64,000 nt of DNA, taken from assembly GCF_009834565.1 (NCBI RefSeq), contig NZ_CP019428.1, forward strand, positions 4,092,001 to 4,156,000. The letters are read 5' to 3'. The stretch comes from Pseudomonas sp. R76 (GTDB lineage: Bacteria > Pseudomonadota > Gammaproteobacteria > Pseudomonadales > Pseudomonadaceae). The position numbers and the translations under genes are program-made. The notes below the pieces were generated by a model. It was not told where the DNA came from, searched no databases, and saw only the letters and a list, made by a program, of their open reading frames with translations. Position 1 is the first letter of the stretch. Each line of letters opens with the position of its first letter. Below are positions 1-8,311 of this stretch, one piece after another.

Positions 1-33
1 ATCGCTGGCGATGCGCTGGGTACTGTCACTCAT
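1..33 (-). CDS. Partial CDS, N-terminus only (unknown product)
   Basis: An ATG on the minus strand at 33 opens a frame that runs off the left edge of the window. Only 11 residues are visible (MSDSTQRIASD), so no family can be assigned. It follows the RpiB-type gene by 63 bp on the same strand and is probably co-transcribed with it. A purine-rich GGAAG lies about 11 nt upstream. In comparable loci this slot could hold a regulator, a kinase or a triose-phosphate-isomerase-like enzyme; nothing here decides between them. Confidence 0.45.
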   Translation of the reverse strand, partial: MSDSTQRIASD

Positions 34-96
34 GGGGACGGGCTTCCGTTTCGGCGTCAAAGGCGCATTCTCCCGACTCTTGCCCCGTTCCGTCCA

Positions 97-558
97 CTAT
101 TGATGCCCATCGCGTTCGATCGCATTGATACGCGCCACCTTGGCCCCGGAACGCGCCGCCTCGAACTCAGAGGCCAGAAACGCGGTGACGATGCTTTTGG
201 CCAGCTCGGCGCCGACCACCCGCGCGCCGATGGACAGGATCTGCGCATCGTTACTCTTGCGCGCGCGCTCCGCAGAATAGGTGTCATGCGCCTGCGCGGC
301 GCGAATACCCAGCACTTTGTTGGCCGAGATGGCCATGCCAATCCCGGTGCCGCACACCAGCACGCCCAGGCGTTGCTGCCCGGCGTTAATGGCAGTGGCC
401 ACGGCCAGGGCGATGTCCGGGTACAGCACCGGCGCCGTGGAGTGGGTGCCGAAGTCGGTCACCGGATAACCCAACGCCTCGATATGGCGCTTCAACAGCT
501 CTTTGAGCTCAAAACCCGCTTCATCGCATCCGATAGCCACCGGGAAAGGTGTGTTCAT
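97..558 (-). CDS. RpiB/LacA/LacB family sugar-phosphate isomerase, probably tetrose-phosphate specific
   Basis: A 153-aa cytosolic aldose-ketose isomerase of the RpiB fold. The catalytic-base cysteine is at C69 in VLVCGTGIGM, with the following GTG phosphate/anion loop and the SANK motif. Two residues of true ribose-5-phosphate isomerases are changed: the CDH motif near the N-terminus reads CDE (E13), and the ring-opening histidine of the R-x-H-N-D motif is serine (S102 in RKSND). Loss of ring opening fits an acyclic substrate such as erythrulose/erythrose 4-phosphate. The gene is divergent from the ABC importer and shares a 284-bp control region with it. Length is normal for the family. The substrate is inferred, not shown. 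Confidence 0.88.
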   Translation of the reverse strand: MNTPFPVAIGCDEAGFELKELLKRHIEALGYPVTDFGTHSTAPVLYPDIALAVATAINAGQQRLGVLVCGTGIGMAISANKVLGIRAAQAHDTYSAERARKSNDAQILSIGARVVGAELAKSIVTAFLASEFEAARSGAKVARINAIERDGHQ

Positions 559-595
559 GGCGTCTGGCTCCGCTGCCGTTATCCTACTTTACGAC

Positions 596-609
596 TGATC
601 AATTGATCA
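596..609. promoter_or_regulatory. Perfect 14-bp palindrome, candidate operator
   Basis: TGATCAATTGATCA is a perfect inverted repeat in the divergent control region between the isomerase (starts 558) and the ABC importer (starts 843). Further TGATCA hexamers lie at 756-761 (inside CTGATCAG) and 783-788, nearer the importer. Repetition of the same half-site in one intergenic region suggests binding sites for the local regulator. The regulator itself is not identified in the window. Confidence 0.5.
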
Positions 610-842
610 TTCAGTGAACTTTCGCTCAGTCATTTCGCGTGCATTCACACCCTCCTGTCAAGCGAGTTTTAACTGACCCGACAGTCAAAGCCCTTTAAAA
701 GGGCATTCACTGTAAGCAAGGCGACATTTACAGCTTTTCACTGAAAGAGATTGACTGATCAGAATTTCATTTGGTACACATATGATCACAGCAAAACATG
801 ACTGTGCGACCTAATAAGAATTCACAGCACGAGGACACGCCG

Positions 843-2330
843 ATGGCCACGCCATTACTGCTCCAGGCTGAACACGTCGCCAAGGCTTACGCCGGGGTCC
901 CTGCCCTGCGTGACGGGCGCCTCTCTCTGCGGGCCGGCAGCGTCCACGCGTTGTGCGGCGGCAATGGCGCCGGCAAGTCGACCTTCCTGAGCATCCTGAT
1001 GGGCATCACTCAACGTGACGCCGGGACCCTCCTGCTCAACGGCACCCCCGTTCAATTCAACCGACCAAGTGAAGCCTTGGCGGCGGGGATCGCGATGATC
1101 ACCCAGGAGCTGGAACCCATCCCTTACATGACCGTCGCCGAAAATATCTGGCTGGGTCGCGAACCGCGCCGTGCCGGTTGCATCGTCGACAGCAAGACCC
1201 TTAACCGCCGCACCCGCGAGTTGCTCGAAAGCCTGGAATTCGACGTCGACGCCACCAGCCCCATGCACCGTCTGAGCGTGGCGCAGATTCAACTGGTAGA
1301 AATCGCCAAGGCCTTCAGCCATGACTGCCAAGTGATGATCATGGACGAACCCACCTCTGCCATCGGCGAGCGCGAGGCAGAAACCCTGTTCAAGGCGATC
1401 CGACGCCTTACTGCGCGTGGCGCCGGCATCGTCTATGTGTCGCACCGCTTGAGCGAACTGGCGCAGATCGCCGATGACTACAGCATCTTTCGCGATGGCA
1501 CCTTTGTCGAAAGCGGGCGCATGGCCGATATCGACCGCAACCACCTGGTGCGCGGGATTGTCGGCCAGGAGCTGACTCGCATCGACCACAAGGTCGGCCG
1601 CGAATGCGCCGCCACCACGTGCCTGCAAGTCGACAACCTGAGCCGCACCGGCGAGTTCCACGACATCAGCCTGCAACTGCGCCAGGGCGAAATCCTCGGC
1701 ATTTATGGCCTTATGGGCTCAGGGCGCAGCGAGTTTCTCAACTGCATCTACGGCCTGACCGTGGCGGACTCCGGCAGCGTGACCCTGCAAGGCAAACCCA
1801 TGCCCATCGGCCTGCCCAAAGCCACGATCAACGCTGGCATGTCACTGGTCACCGAAGACCGCAAAGACAGCGGCCTGGTGCTGACCGGCAGCATTCTTTC
1901 CAATATTGCGTTGTCGGCCTACAAGCGCCTGTCGAGTTGGTCGCTGATCAACGCTCGCAAGGAAACCCAACTGGCCGAGGACATGGTCAAGCGCCTGCAG
2001 ATCAAGACCTCGTCGCTGGAGCTGCCGGTGGCCTCCATGAGTGGTGGCAACCAACAGAAAGTGGTTCTCGCCAAATGCCTGTCGACCGAGCCGGTGTGCC
2101 TGCTCTGCGATGAACCGACCCGTGGCATCGACGAGGGCGCCAAGCAAGAGATCTACCACTTGCTCGACCAGTTCGTGCGCGCCGGTGGCGCGGCCGTTGT
2201 GGTCTCGTCGGAAGCCCCGGAACTGCTGCATTTGAGTGATCGCATCGCTGTATTCAAAGGCGGCCGGCTGGTGACCATCAGCACCGACACCGCCCTTTCC
2301 CAGGAAGCCTTGTTGAGTCTTGCCTCATGA
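843..2330 (+). CDS. Sugar ABC transporter, ATP-binding protein (RbsA/XylG type, two NBDs)
   Basis: A 495-aa tandem nucleotide-binding protein that powers a CUT2-type sugar importer. The first domain has Walker A GGNGAGKST at residues 39-47 and Walker B ending MDEPTS. The second has the degenerate Walker A GLMGSGRSE usual for this class, the signature MSGGNQQK and a Walker B ending CDEPTRG. A start at 843 is chosen because GAGGA sits 7 nt upstream; the upstream ATG at 798 has no Shine-Dalgarno. The stop overlaps the permease start by 4 nt (ATGA), so the two are translationally coupled. The gene neighbourhood suggests a polyol substrate. Confidence 0.93.
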   Translation: MATPLLLQAEHVAKAYAGVPALRDGRLSLRAGSVHALCGGNGAGKSTFLSILMGITQRDAGTLLLNGTPVQFNRPSEALAAGIAMITQELEPIPYMTVAENIWLGREPRRAGCIVDSKTLNRRTRELLESLEFDVDATSPMHRLSVAQIQLVEIAKAFSHDCQVMIMDEPTSAIGEREAETLFKAIRRLTARGAGIVYVSHRLSELAQIADDYSIFRDGTFVESGRMADIDRNHLVRGIVGQELTRIDHKVGRECAATTCLQVDNLSRTGEFHDISLQLRQGEILGIYGLMGSGRSEFLNCIYGLTVADSGSVTLQGKPMPIGLPKATINAGMSLVTEDRKDSGLVLTGSILSNIALSAYKRLSSWSLINARKETQLAEDMVKRLQIKTSSLELPVASMSGGNQQKVVLAKCLSTEPVCLLCDEPTRGIDEGAKQEIYHLLDQFVRAGGAAVVVSSEAPELLHLSDRIAVFKGGRLVTISTDTALSQEALLSLAS

Positions 2331-3304
2331 ATGCCAAAACCATTGCCCCACCCCTGACTGCCGCGCCGCGCAATCGCCTGCGTGTGTCCCTCGACCGTTT
2401 CGGCCTGCCGCTGGTGTTTATCCTGCTGTGCGTGGTGATGGCGTTTTCCAGCGAATACTTTATGACCTGGCGCAATTGGATGGACATCCTGCGCCAGACC
2501 TCCATCAACGGCATCCTTGCCGTGGGCATGACTTACGTGATCCTGACCAAGGGCATCGACCTGTCGGTGGGCTCGATCCTGGCGTTTGCCGGGCTGTGCA
2601 GCGCCATGGTCGCGACCCAGGGTTACGGCCTGCTGGCGGCGGTCAGTGCCGGGATGTTCGCCGGGGCGATGCTCGGCGTGGTCAACGGCTTTATGGTCGC
2701 CAACCTGTCAATCCCACCGTTCGTGGCCACCCTGGGCATGCTCAGCATCGCGCGAGGCATGACCTTTATTCTCAACGACGGTAGCCCGATCACCGACCTG
2801 CCCGACGCTTATCTGGCGCTGGGCATCGGCAAGATCGGCCCGATTGGCGTGCCGATTGTCATCTTCGCGGTGGTCGCGCTGATCTTCTGGATGGTGCTGC
2901 GCTACACCACCTACGGCCGTTACGTGTACGCCGTGGGCGGCAATGAAAAGAGCGCGCGCACCTCCGGCATTGGCGTACGCAAGGTAATGTTTTCGGTGTA
3001 CGTGGTCTCGGGCCTGCTCGCCGGTCTGGCCGGCGTGGTGCTGTCGGCGCGCACCACCTCTGCCCTGCCCCAGGCCGGGGTTTCCTACGAGCTGGACGCG
3101 ATTGCCGCCGTGGTGATCGGCGGCACCAGCCTGTCGGGCGGCACCGGCAGCATTGTCGGCACGCTGTTCGGCGCGCTGCTGATCGGCGTGATCAACAACG
3201 GCCTGAACCTGCTCGGCGTGTCCTCCTATTACCAGCAAGTCGCCAAGGGCTTGATCATCGTGTTTGCGGTACTGATCGACGTGTGGCGCAAGAAAAAACG
3301 CTAG
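2327..3304 (+). CDS. Sugar ABC transporter permease (RbsC type)
   Basis: A 325-aa inner-membrane permease with the roughly 8-10 hydrophobic segments of the BPD_transp_2 (CUT2) family. The conserved GIDLSVGS loop is present after the second or third helix, and a glycine-rich ...VVIGGTSLSGGTGS... segment precedes the C-terminal helices, as in RbsC. It starts inside the stop of the ATPase gene. It presumably forms a homodimer with the double ATPase and receives substrate from the binding protein encoded 58 bp downstream. Confidence 0.93.
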   Translation: MNAKTIAPPLTAAPRNRLRVSLDRFGLPLVFILLCVVMAFSSEYFMTWRNWMDILRQTSINGILAVGMTYVILTKGIDLSVGSILAFAGLCSAMVATQGYGLLAAVSAGMFAGAMLGVVNGFMVANLSIPPFVATLGMLSIARGMTFILNDGSPITDLPDAYLALGIGKIGPIGVPIVIFAVVALIFWMVLRYTTYGRYVYAVGGNEKSARTSGIGVRKVMFSVYVVSGLLAGLAGVVLSARTTSALPQAGVSYELDAIAAVVIGGTSLSGGTGSIVGTLFGALLIGVINNGLNLLGVSSYYQQVAKGLIIVFAVLIDVWRKKKR

Positions 3305-3362
3305 TCGCTGTCCCTCGAAAAAATGCACTGAACGACCCACAACAATAAGCGGAGTTCTCACC

Positions 3363-4370
3363 ATGAAACCTGGAATGTCTTTGGCTGTCGTCGCGGCCCT
3401 CTCCCTGCTCGCCAGCAGTATTGCGTTTGCTGCCGACGGCAAGACCTACAAAGTCGGCGCCGCCGTCTACGGCCTCAAGGGCCAGTTCATGCAGAACTGG
3501 GTGCGCGAGCTCAAGGAACACCCGGCGGTCAAGGACGGCACCGTGCAATTGACCGTTTTCGACGGCAACTACGACGCCCTGACCCAGAACAACCAGATCG
3601 AAAACATGGTGACCCAACACTACGACGCCATCCTGTTCGTGCCCATCGACACCAAGGCCGGTGTCGGCACGGTCAAGCAAGCCATGAGCAACGACGTGGT
3701 GGTCATCGCCTCCAATACGAAAGTAGCCGATGCCTCCGTGCCCTATGTGGGCAATGACGACGTAGAAGGCGGCCGCCTGCAGGCCCAGGCGATGGTCGAC
3801 AAGCTCAACGGCAAAGGCAACGTGGTGATCATCCAGGGCCCGATTGGCCAGTCGGCGCAGATCGACCGGGAAAAAGGCGAGCTGGAAGTGCTGAGCAAAC
3901 ACCCGGACATCAAGATCATCGAGAAGAAGACCGCCAACTGGGACCGCGCCCAGGCCCTGACGCTCACCGAAGACTGGCTGAACGCGCACCCCAAAGGCAT
4001 TAACGGGGTGATCGCGCAAAACGACGACATGGCCCTCGGCGCCGTGCAGGCGCTCAAATCCCACGGGCTGACCTCCAAGGACGTGCCGGTGACCTCCATC
4101 GACGGCATGCCGGACGCGATCCAGGCGGCGAAAAAAGACGAAGTCACCACCTTTCTGCAAGACGCCCAGGCCCAATCCCAAGGCGCGCTCGACGTAGCGC
4201 TGCGCGCACTGGCGGGCAAGGACTACAAACCGCAGTCGGTGATTTGGGAGCGTTACGGCAAGGACGTGAAATGGGGTGACGGCACGGCCAGGAACTACAT
4301 CCTGCCGTGGGTGCCAGTGACGAATGCCAATGCGGATGCGCTGTACAAACAAGTCAGCGGCGGTAAGTAG
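3363..4370 (+). CDS. Sugar ABC transporter substrate-binding protein
   Basis: A 335-aa periplasmic binding protein of the Peripla_BP_4 family. It has a Sec signal peptide (residues 1 to about 23, cleavage after AFA), followed by a two-lobe sugar-binding fold with the typical NDDMALGAVQAL and SIDGMPDAIQA motifs. A GGAG Shine-Dalgarno lies about 8 nt before the ATG. It is the third gene of the importer. A REP doublet immediately downstream probably protects this part of the transcript, which would fit the need for excess binding protein. Substrate inferred from neighbours: erythritol, threitol or a similar polyol. Confidence 0.92.
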   Translation: MKPGMSLAVVAALSLLASSIAFAADGKTYKVGAAVYGLKGQFMQNWVRELKEHPAVKDGTVQLTVFDGNYDALTQNNQIENMVTQHYDAILFVPIDTKAGVGTVKQAMSNDVVVIASNTKVADASVPYVGNDDVEGGRLQAQAMVDKLNGKGNVVIIQGPIGQSAQIDREKGELEVLSKHPDIKIIEKKTANWDRAQALTLTEDWLNAHPKGINGVIAQNDDMALGAVQALKSHGLTSKDVPVTSIDGMPDAIQAAKKDEVTTFLQDAQAQSQGALDVALRALAGKDYKPQSVIWERYGKDVKWGDGTARNYILPWVPVTNANADALYKQVSGGK

Positions 4371-4399
4371 CGGTTTCGACCTGTGGATGCATTCCAACT

Positions 4400-4487
4400 G
4401 TGGGAGCGGGCTTGCTCGCGAAGGCGGTGTGTCAGTCAGCACATCCGTCAGCTGATCCACCGCTTTCGCGAGCAAGCCCGCTCCCAC
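4400..4487. repeat. REP doublet (BIME)
   Basis: Two inverted copies of the GTGGGAGCGGGCTTGCTCGCG REP unit face each other over a short spacer between the binding-protein and SDR genes. It can form a long hairpin in the mRNA. It creates a spurious GTG-initiated N-terminal extension in frame with the SDR. Confidence 0.9.
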
Positions 4488-4525
4488 ATTGGATCTCCAC
4501 CGTTTTCAAAAATGGAGTTAATCGT

Positions 4526-5281
4526 ATGTCTGGATTCTGGAACCAAGCCTTCGACCTCACCGGCCGTTGCGCGGTGATCACCGGCGGCGCCGCCGGGATT
4601 GGCCTGGCCTGCGCCACCTTGCTGGCAGAACGCGGCGCGCGCGTGGCCTTGCTCGACCGTGACCCCGCCGTAGTAGACGTCGCTGCCAGCCTGGGCGCCG
4701 AGCACCTGGGCATTGCCGTCGACCTCGGCCAGATCGGTCACATACAGCACACCATCGACAGCGTCTTCGAATACTTCCAGCGCCTCGACTACCTGGTCAA
4801 CAGCGCCGGGGTTGTATTACTGGACAAGGCCATTGATGTCAGCGAAAGCGCTTGGGACACCACCCTGGACATCAACCTCAAGGCCAGTTTCTTCGTGGCC
4901 CAGGCTTGCGCCAGGCACATGCTCGCCAACGGCGGTGGGCGCATCGTCAACCTCGCCTCGCAAGCCGCCGTGATCGGCCTGGACCGTCACGTCGCTTACT
5001 GCGCGAGCAAGGCCGCGATTGTCGGCATGACCAAAGTGCTGGCCATGGAATGGGCGCCACAGATCAACGTCAACGCCATCTCCCCGACCATTGTCGAAAC
5101 TGCGCTGGGCAAGAAAGCCTGGGCTGGTGAAGTGGGCGAACGGGCCAAATTGCAGATCCCGGCGGGTCGTTTTGCCCAGCCGGAAGAAATCGCCGGGCTG
5201 GCGTTGTACCTGCTCAGCGATGCCGCGCAGATGATCACCGGCGCCAACATGGTGATTGACGGCGGCTACAGCATTCAGTAA
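4526..5281 (+). CDS. SDR family NAD-dependent polyol dehydrogenase (D-threitol dehydrogenase-like)
   Basis: A 251-aa classical short-chain dehydrogenase. The cofactor motif TGGAAGIG is at residues 19-26, D44 after strand 2 indicates NAD(H), NSAG is at 92-95, and the catalytic S145, Y158 and K162 are present. The start at 4526 has TGGAG 8 nt upstream; the longer frame from 4400 runs through a REP element and is rejected. With the zinc dehydrogenase that follows, it would supply the polyol-to-ketose oxidation step. By analogy with mycobacterial tetritol pathways it could oxidise D-threitol to erythrulose. The exact substrate is not readable from sequence. Confidence 0.9.
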   Translation: MSGFWNQAFDLTGRCAVITGGAAGIGLACATLLAERGARVALLDRDPAVVDVAASLGAEHLGIAVDLGQIGHIQHTIDSVFEYFQRLDYLVNSAGVVLLDKAIDVSESAWDTTLDINLKASFFVAQACARHMLANGGGRIVNLASQAAVIGLDRHVAYCASKAAIVGMTKVLAMEWAPQINVNAISPTIVETALGKKAWAGEVGERAKLQIPAGRFAQPEEIAGLALYLLSDAAQMITGANMVIDGGYSIQ

Positions 5282-5307
5282 TTCATTTTTTGTCGTGAGG
5301 TTTTGTC

Positions 5308-6423
5308 ATGTCCACCGTCACCGAACGCACACCTGAATACCTGTCCCCGGTCATCCCGAAAACCATGCAGGCGGTGGTCTGCCATGGCCCGGAAGACTAC
5401 CGCCTGGAAACCGTCGACGTGCCCACACCCGGCCCCGATGAGATCCTGACCAAAGTCGAGCTGTGCGGCATCTGCATGGGCGACATCAAGACCTACCGCG
5501 GCGCGCCGTCGTTCTGGGGCGACGCCGAACAACCGCGCTACGTGAAGCCGCCGATGATCCCCGGGCATGAATTCGTCTGCCGCGTAGTTGCCCTCGGCCC
5601 AGGCGCGGAAAAACGTGGCGTGGCGGTCGGTGACCGGGTGATATCCGAACAGATCGTGCCGTGCTGGGGCTGCCGTTTCTGCAACCACGGCCAGTACTGG
5701 ATGTGCCAGAAGCATGACCTGTATGGCTTCCAGAACAATGTGCAGGGCGCCATGGCCCAGTACATGATCTTCACCAAGGAAGGCATTATTCACAAAGTGC
5801 CGGAATCCATCGCCCCCGATGAAGCCATCCTCATCGAACCGCTGGCCTGCTCACTGCATGCCGCCGAGCGTGCAAATGTCGACCATGACGACGTGGTGGT
5901 GGTGGCCGGTGCGGGCACGCTGGGCCTGGGTATCATCGGCGCGGTGCGCCTGCGCAACCCGAAAAAACTGATCGTGCTGGACATGAAACCCGAACGCGCC
6001 GCGCTTGCCCTGCGCATGGGCGCCGACGAAGTTTGGAACCCGGCCGAAGTCGACGTCATGGCCAAAATCCGCGCGATCACCGACGGCTACGGCTGCGACA
6101 TCTACATCGAAGCCACCGGCCACCACAAGGCGGTGAACCAGGGCCTGGCGATGCTGCGCAAGCTGGGGCGCTTCGTCGAATTCAGCGTATTCAATGACGA
6201 AGCCACGGTAGATTGGTCGATCATCGGCGACCGCAAGGAATTGGACATTCTGGGCTCACACCTGGGGCCATACATGTACCCGCGCGCCATCGATTTCATC
6301 GGCAACCGCAAGATCGACATGCGCGACGTGGTGACCCACAAGTTTGCCTTGGCGGACTTCAAGGAAGCGTTTGCGGTGATGGAGCGCGGGGATAAATCAC
6401 TGAAAGTGGTATTGGAACCCTGA
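5308..6423 (+). CDS. Zinc-dependent alcohol dehydrogenase (erythritol/L-threitol dehydrogenase-like)
   Basis: A 371-aa medium-chain dehydrogenase. Catalytic zinc ligands are around C56/D59 and H87-E88 (PGHE); the structural zinc loop has cysteines 119, 122, 125 and 133. The Rossmann motif GAGTLGLG is at 201-208 with D224 after strand 2, so NAD+ is the likely cofactor. It lies 26 bp after the SDR in the same operon. The sequence resembles polyol dehydrogenases of the sorbitol/threonine dehydrogenase branch. Its placement next to DhaK/DhaL argues for production of a ketotetrose or ketotriose that is then phosphorylated. An erythritol/L-threitol dehydrogenase role is inferred. Confidence 0.9.
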   Translation: MSTVTERTPEYLSPVIPKTMQAVVCHGPEDYRLETVDVPTPGPDEILTKVELCGICMGDIKTYRGAPSFWGDAEQPRYVKPPMIPGHEFVCRVVALGPGAEKRGVAVGDRVISEQIVPCWGCRFCNHGQYWMCQKHDLYGFQNNVQGAMAQYMIFTKEGIIHKVPESIAPDEAILIEPLACSLHAAERANVDHDDVVVVAGAGTLGLGIIGAVRLRNPKKLIVLDMKPERAALALRMGADEVWNPAEVDVMAKIRAITDGYGCDIYIEATGHHKAVNQGLAMLRKLGRFVEFSVFNDEATVDWSIIGDRKELDILGSHLGPYMYPRAIDFIGNRKIDMRDVVTHKFALADFKEAFAVMERGDKSLKVVLEP

Positions 6424-6446
6424 CCTCAGCAACAACACATAACCTT

Positions 6447-6472
6447 GTGGGAGCTGGCTTGCCTGCTCCCGC
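6447..6472. repeat. Single REP hairpin
   Basis: GTGGGAG and CTCCCGC arms flank a 12-nt loop (one mismatched end pair), between the zinc dehydrogenase and dhaK. This is the GTGGGAGCTGGCTTGCCTGC variant of the REP family. Confidence 0.75.
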
Positions 6473-6519
6473 AGTTGATCTTCGTTGCCCTTAAGAATAA
6501 GAACACAGGAACCCGCGTT

Positions 6520-7521
6520 ATGAATCGAGTCATCAACGATCCGGACCACGTGGTCGAAGACATGCTGCGCGGCATCCTGGTCGCGCACCCCGAGCTGCGC
6601 CAATACGAGGTGAACCCACGGGTCATCACCAAGGCCAAACCGTCGGCATCAGGCCGCGTCGGCATCGTCACCGGCGGCGGCTCCGGCCATGAACCGGCCT
6701 TTCTCGGCTACGTCGGCCCGGGCCTGGTAGACGCCGTAGCCGTCGGCGAAATCTTCTCCTCTCCCACCGCCAAGAGCTTTTTCGACGCCTTCCGCGCCGC
6801 CGACCACGGCGCGGGCGTGGCCTGCCTGTACGGTAACTACGCCGGCGACAACATGAACGTGAAGCTGGCAATGAAAATGGCCGCCAGCAAAGACATGCGC
6901 ATCCGCACCGTGGTCGCCAACGACGACGTGGCATCGGCACCCAAGGCCGATATCGCCAAGCGCCGTGGCGTGGCAGGCGAAATTTTCATGTGGAAGGTCG
7001 GCGGCGCCGCTGCCGCCCAGCATTACGACCTGGACGGGGTGATTCGCGTCGCGCAGAAAACCGTCGACCACTGCCGCTCAATCGGCATCGGCCTCACGCC
7101 GTGCACCATTGCGGCGGTGGGCAAGCCGAACTTCCAGATTCCCGACGGCCAGATGGAGCTGGGCATCGGCCATCACGGTGAACCGGGCATTGAAGTCATC
7201 CCCATCGAATCCGCCGCCGCCATGGCCGAACGCATGCTCGCGCCGATCCTCGCCGACCGCGATTTCAGCCAGGACGACAGCGTGGTCGTACTGGTGTCCG
7301 GCCTCGGCGCCACGCCGGTAATGGAGTTGTATATTTTCTACGCCGAAGTGGAGCGCCAGCTCAAGGCCAAGGGCTTGAAGATTCACCGTTGCTACGTCGG
7401 CAACTACTTCACCTCCCTGGAAATGATGGGCGTAACCCTGACCCTGCTGGGCCTCGACGCCGAGTTGAAAACCCTGATCGACCAACCCTGCCGTTCCATC
7501 GGCATGACCCAGGCGGAGTGA
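6520..7521 (+). CDS. dhaK: Dihydroxyacetone/erythrulose kinase subunit DhaK
   Basis: A 333-aa substrate-binding subunit of a dihydroxyacetone-type kinase. GGGSGHEPA is at residues 52-60, and the histidine that binds the ketose covalently in this family is H219 in IGHHGEPG. The start at 6520 is preceded by CAGGA; an in-frame extension from 6445 covers the REP hairpin and is not real. DhaL follows after 3 nt. No PTS-type DhaM is nearby, so the phosphate donor is probably ATP. In this locus the substrate may be L- or D-erythrulose rather than dihydroxyacetone. Confidence 0.92.
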   Translation: MNRVINDPDHVVEDMLRGILVAHPELRQYEVNPRVITKAKPSASGRVGIVTGGGSGHEPAFLGYVGPGLVDAVAVGEIFSSPTAKSFFDAFRAADHGAGVACLYGNYAGDNMNVKLAMKMAASKDMRIRTVVANDDVASAPKADIAKRRGVAGEIFMWKVGGAAAAQHYDLDGVIRVAQKTVDHCRSIGIGLTPCTIAAVGKPNFQIPDGQMELGIGHHGEPGIEVIPIESAAAMAERMLAPILADRDFSQDDSVVVLVSGLGATPVMELYIFYAEVERQLKAKGLKIHRCYVGNYFTSLEMMGVTLTLLGLDAELKTLIDQPCRSIGMTQAE

Positions 7522-7524
7522 GCC

Positions 7525-8169
7525 ATGAGCCAGCATTTTTCCACCCGTGACGGCAGCGCCATCGTCGCCGACCTGGTCAGCGTGATCGTGGCCAACCGTG
7601 AATACCTCAGCGAAGTCGACGGCGCGATTGGCGACGGCGACCATGGCATCAACATGGCCAAGGGTTTCGCCCATTGCGGGCGCACGATCGAAGGCCGTCA
7701 ACTGACCCTGGCCGAAGCCCTGGATGAACTGACCCTGAGCCTGATGGAAGGTATCGGCGGCTCCATGGGGCCGCTGTACGGCAGCCTGTTTATCGGCATG
7801 GCCGACGAAGTGCGCAACAGTGAAGAGATTGACGCCGCGACCTTTGCCCACTTGTTGCGAGGCGGTTTGACCTCGTTGCAAGACATCACGGAAGCGGGCG
7901 TGGGCGACAAGTGTTTGATGGACACGCTGATCCCGGCGGTGGAGGCGTTTGAGCGTGCACATGCAGACGGTGCGTGCTTCAACGATGCGCTGGAGGCAAT
8001 GAAAACCGCCGCATCGCAGGGGCGCGACTCGACTAAGGATTTGGTCGCGAAAATCGGCCGGGCGAGCCGGCTGGGTGAGCGTTCGTTAGGGGTGCTGGAT
8101 GCGGGAGCGGTGTCGTGCTGCTTGATACTGACGCGGTTGGCGGATTCGGTGCAACCGCGGTTGGTGTAG
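7525..8169 (+). CDS. dhaL: Dihydroxyacetone/erythrulose kinase nucleotide-binding subunit DhaL
   Basis: A 214-aa all-helical nucleotide-binding subunit. The Mg-ADP/ATP ligands D32, D37 and D39 are visible in VDGAIGDGDHG, and GSMGPLYG matches the family. It starts 3 nt after dhaK, so expression is coupled. Together the two subunits correspond to the halves of the single-chain ATP-dependent kinases. It is the last gene of the operon, followed by a REP doublet. Confidence 0.92.
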   Translation: MSQHFSTRDGSAIVADLVSVIVANREYLSEVDGAIGDGDHGINMAKGFAHCGRTIEGRQLTLAEALDELTLSLMEGIGGSMGPLYGSLFIGMADEVRNSEEIDAATFAHLLRGGLTSLQDITEAGVGDKCLMDTLIPAVEAFERAHADGACFNDALEAMKTAASQGRDSTKDLVAKIGRASRLGERSLGVLDAGAVSCCLILTRLADSVQPRLV

Positions 8170-8184
8170 CGCCCCTGGTGGCCC

Positions 8185-8270
8185 CTTCGCGAGCAAGCCC
8201 GCTCCCACATGTGATCGAGTTCCAGCGGCTGGAATGCGGTCGAATGTGGGAGCGGGCTTGCTCGCGAAGG
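8185..8270. repeat. REP doublet
   Basis: Two inverted CTTCGCGAGCAAGCCCGCTC / GAGCGGGCTTGCTCGCGAAG units lie between the convergent ends of dhaL and the LysR gene. It probably also acts as the 3' end structure for both transcripts. Confidence 0.9.
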
Positions 8271-8311
8271 TAGCCACACAATTAACCCGCAAAGCCCCCA
8301 ACCCGCCGCGC

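Noticed and set aside
4400..4525. N-terminal extension of the SDR through MGAGLLAKAV
   Set aside because: This is translated REP sequence that appears at many gene starts. The ATG at 4526 has a proper ribosome site and matches the family start.
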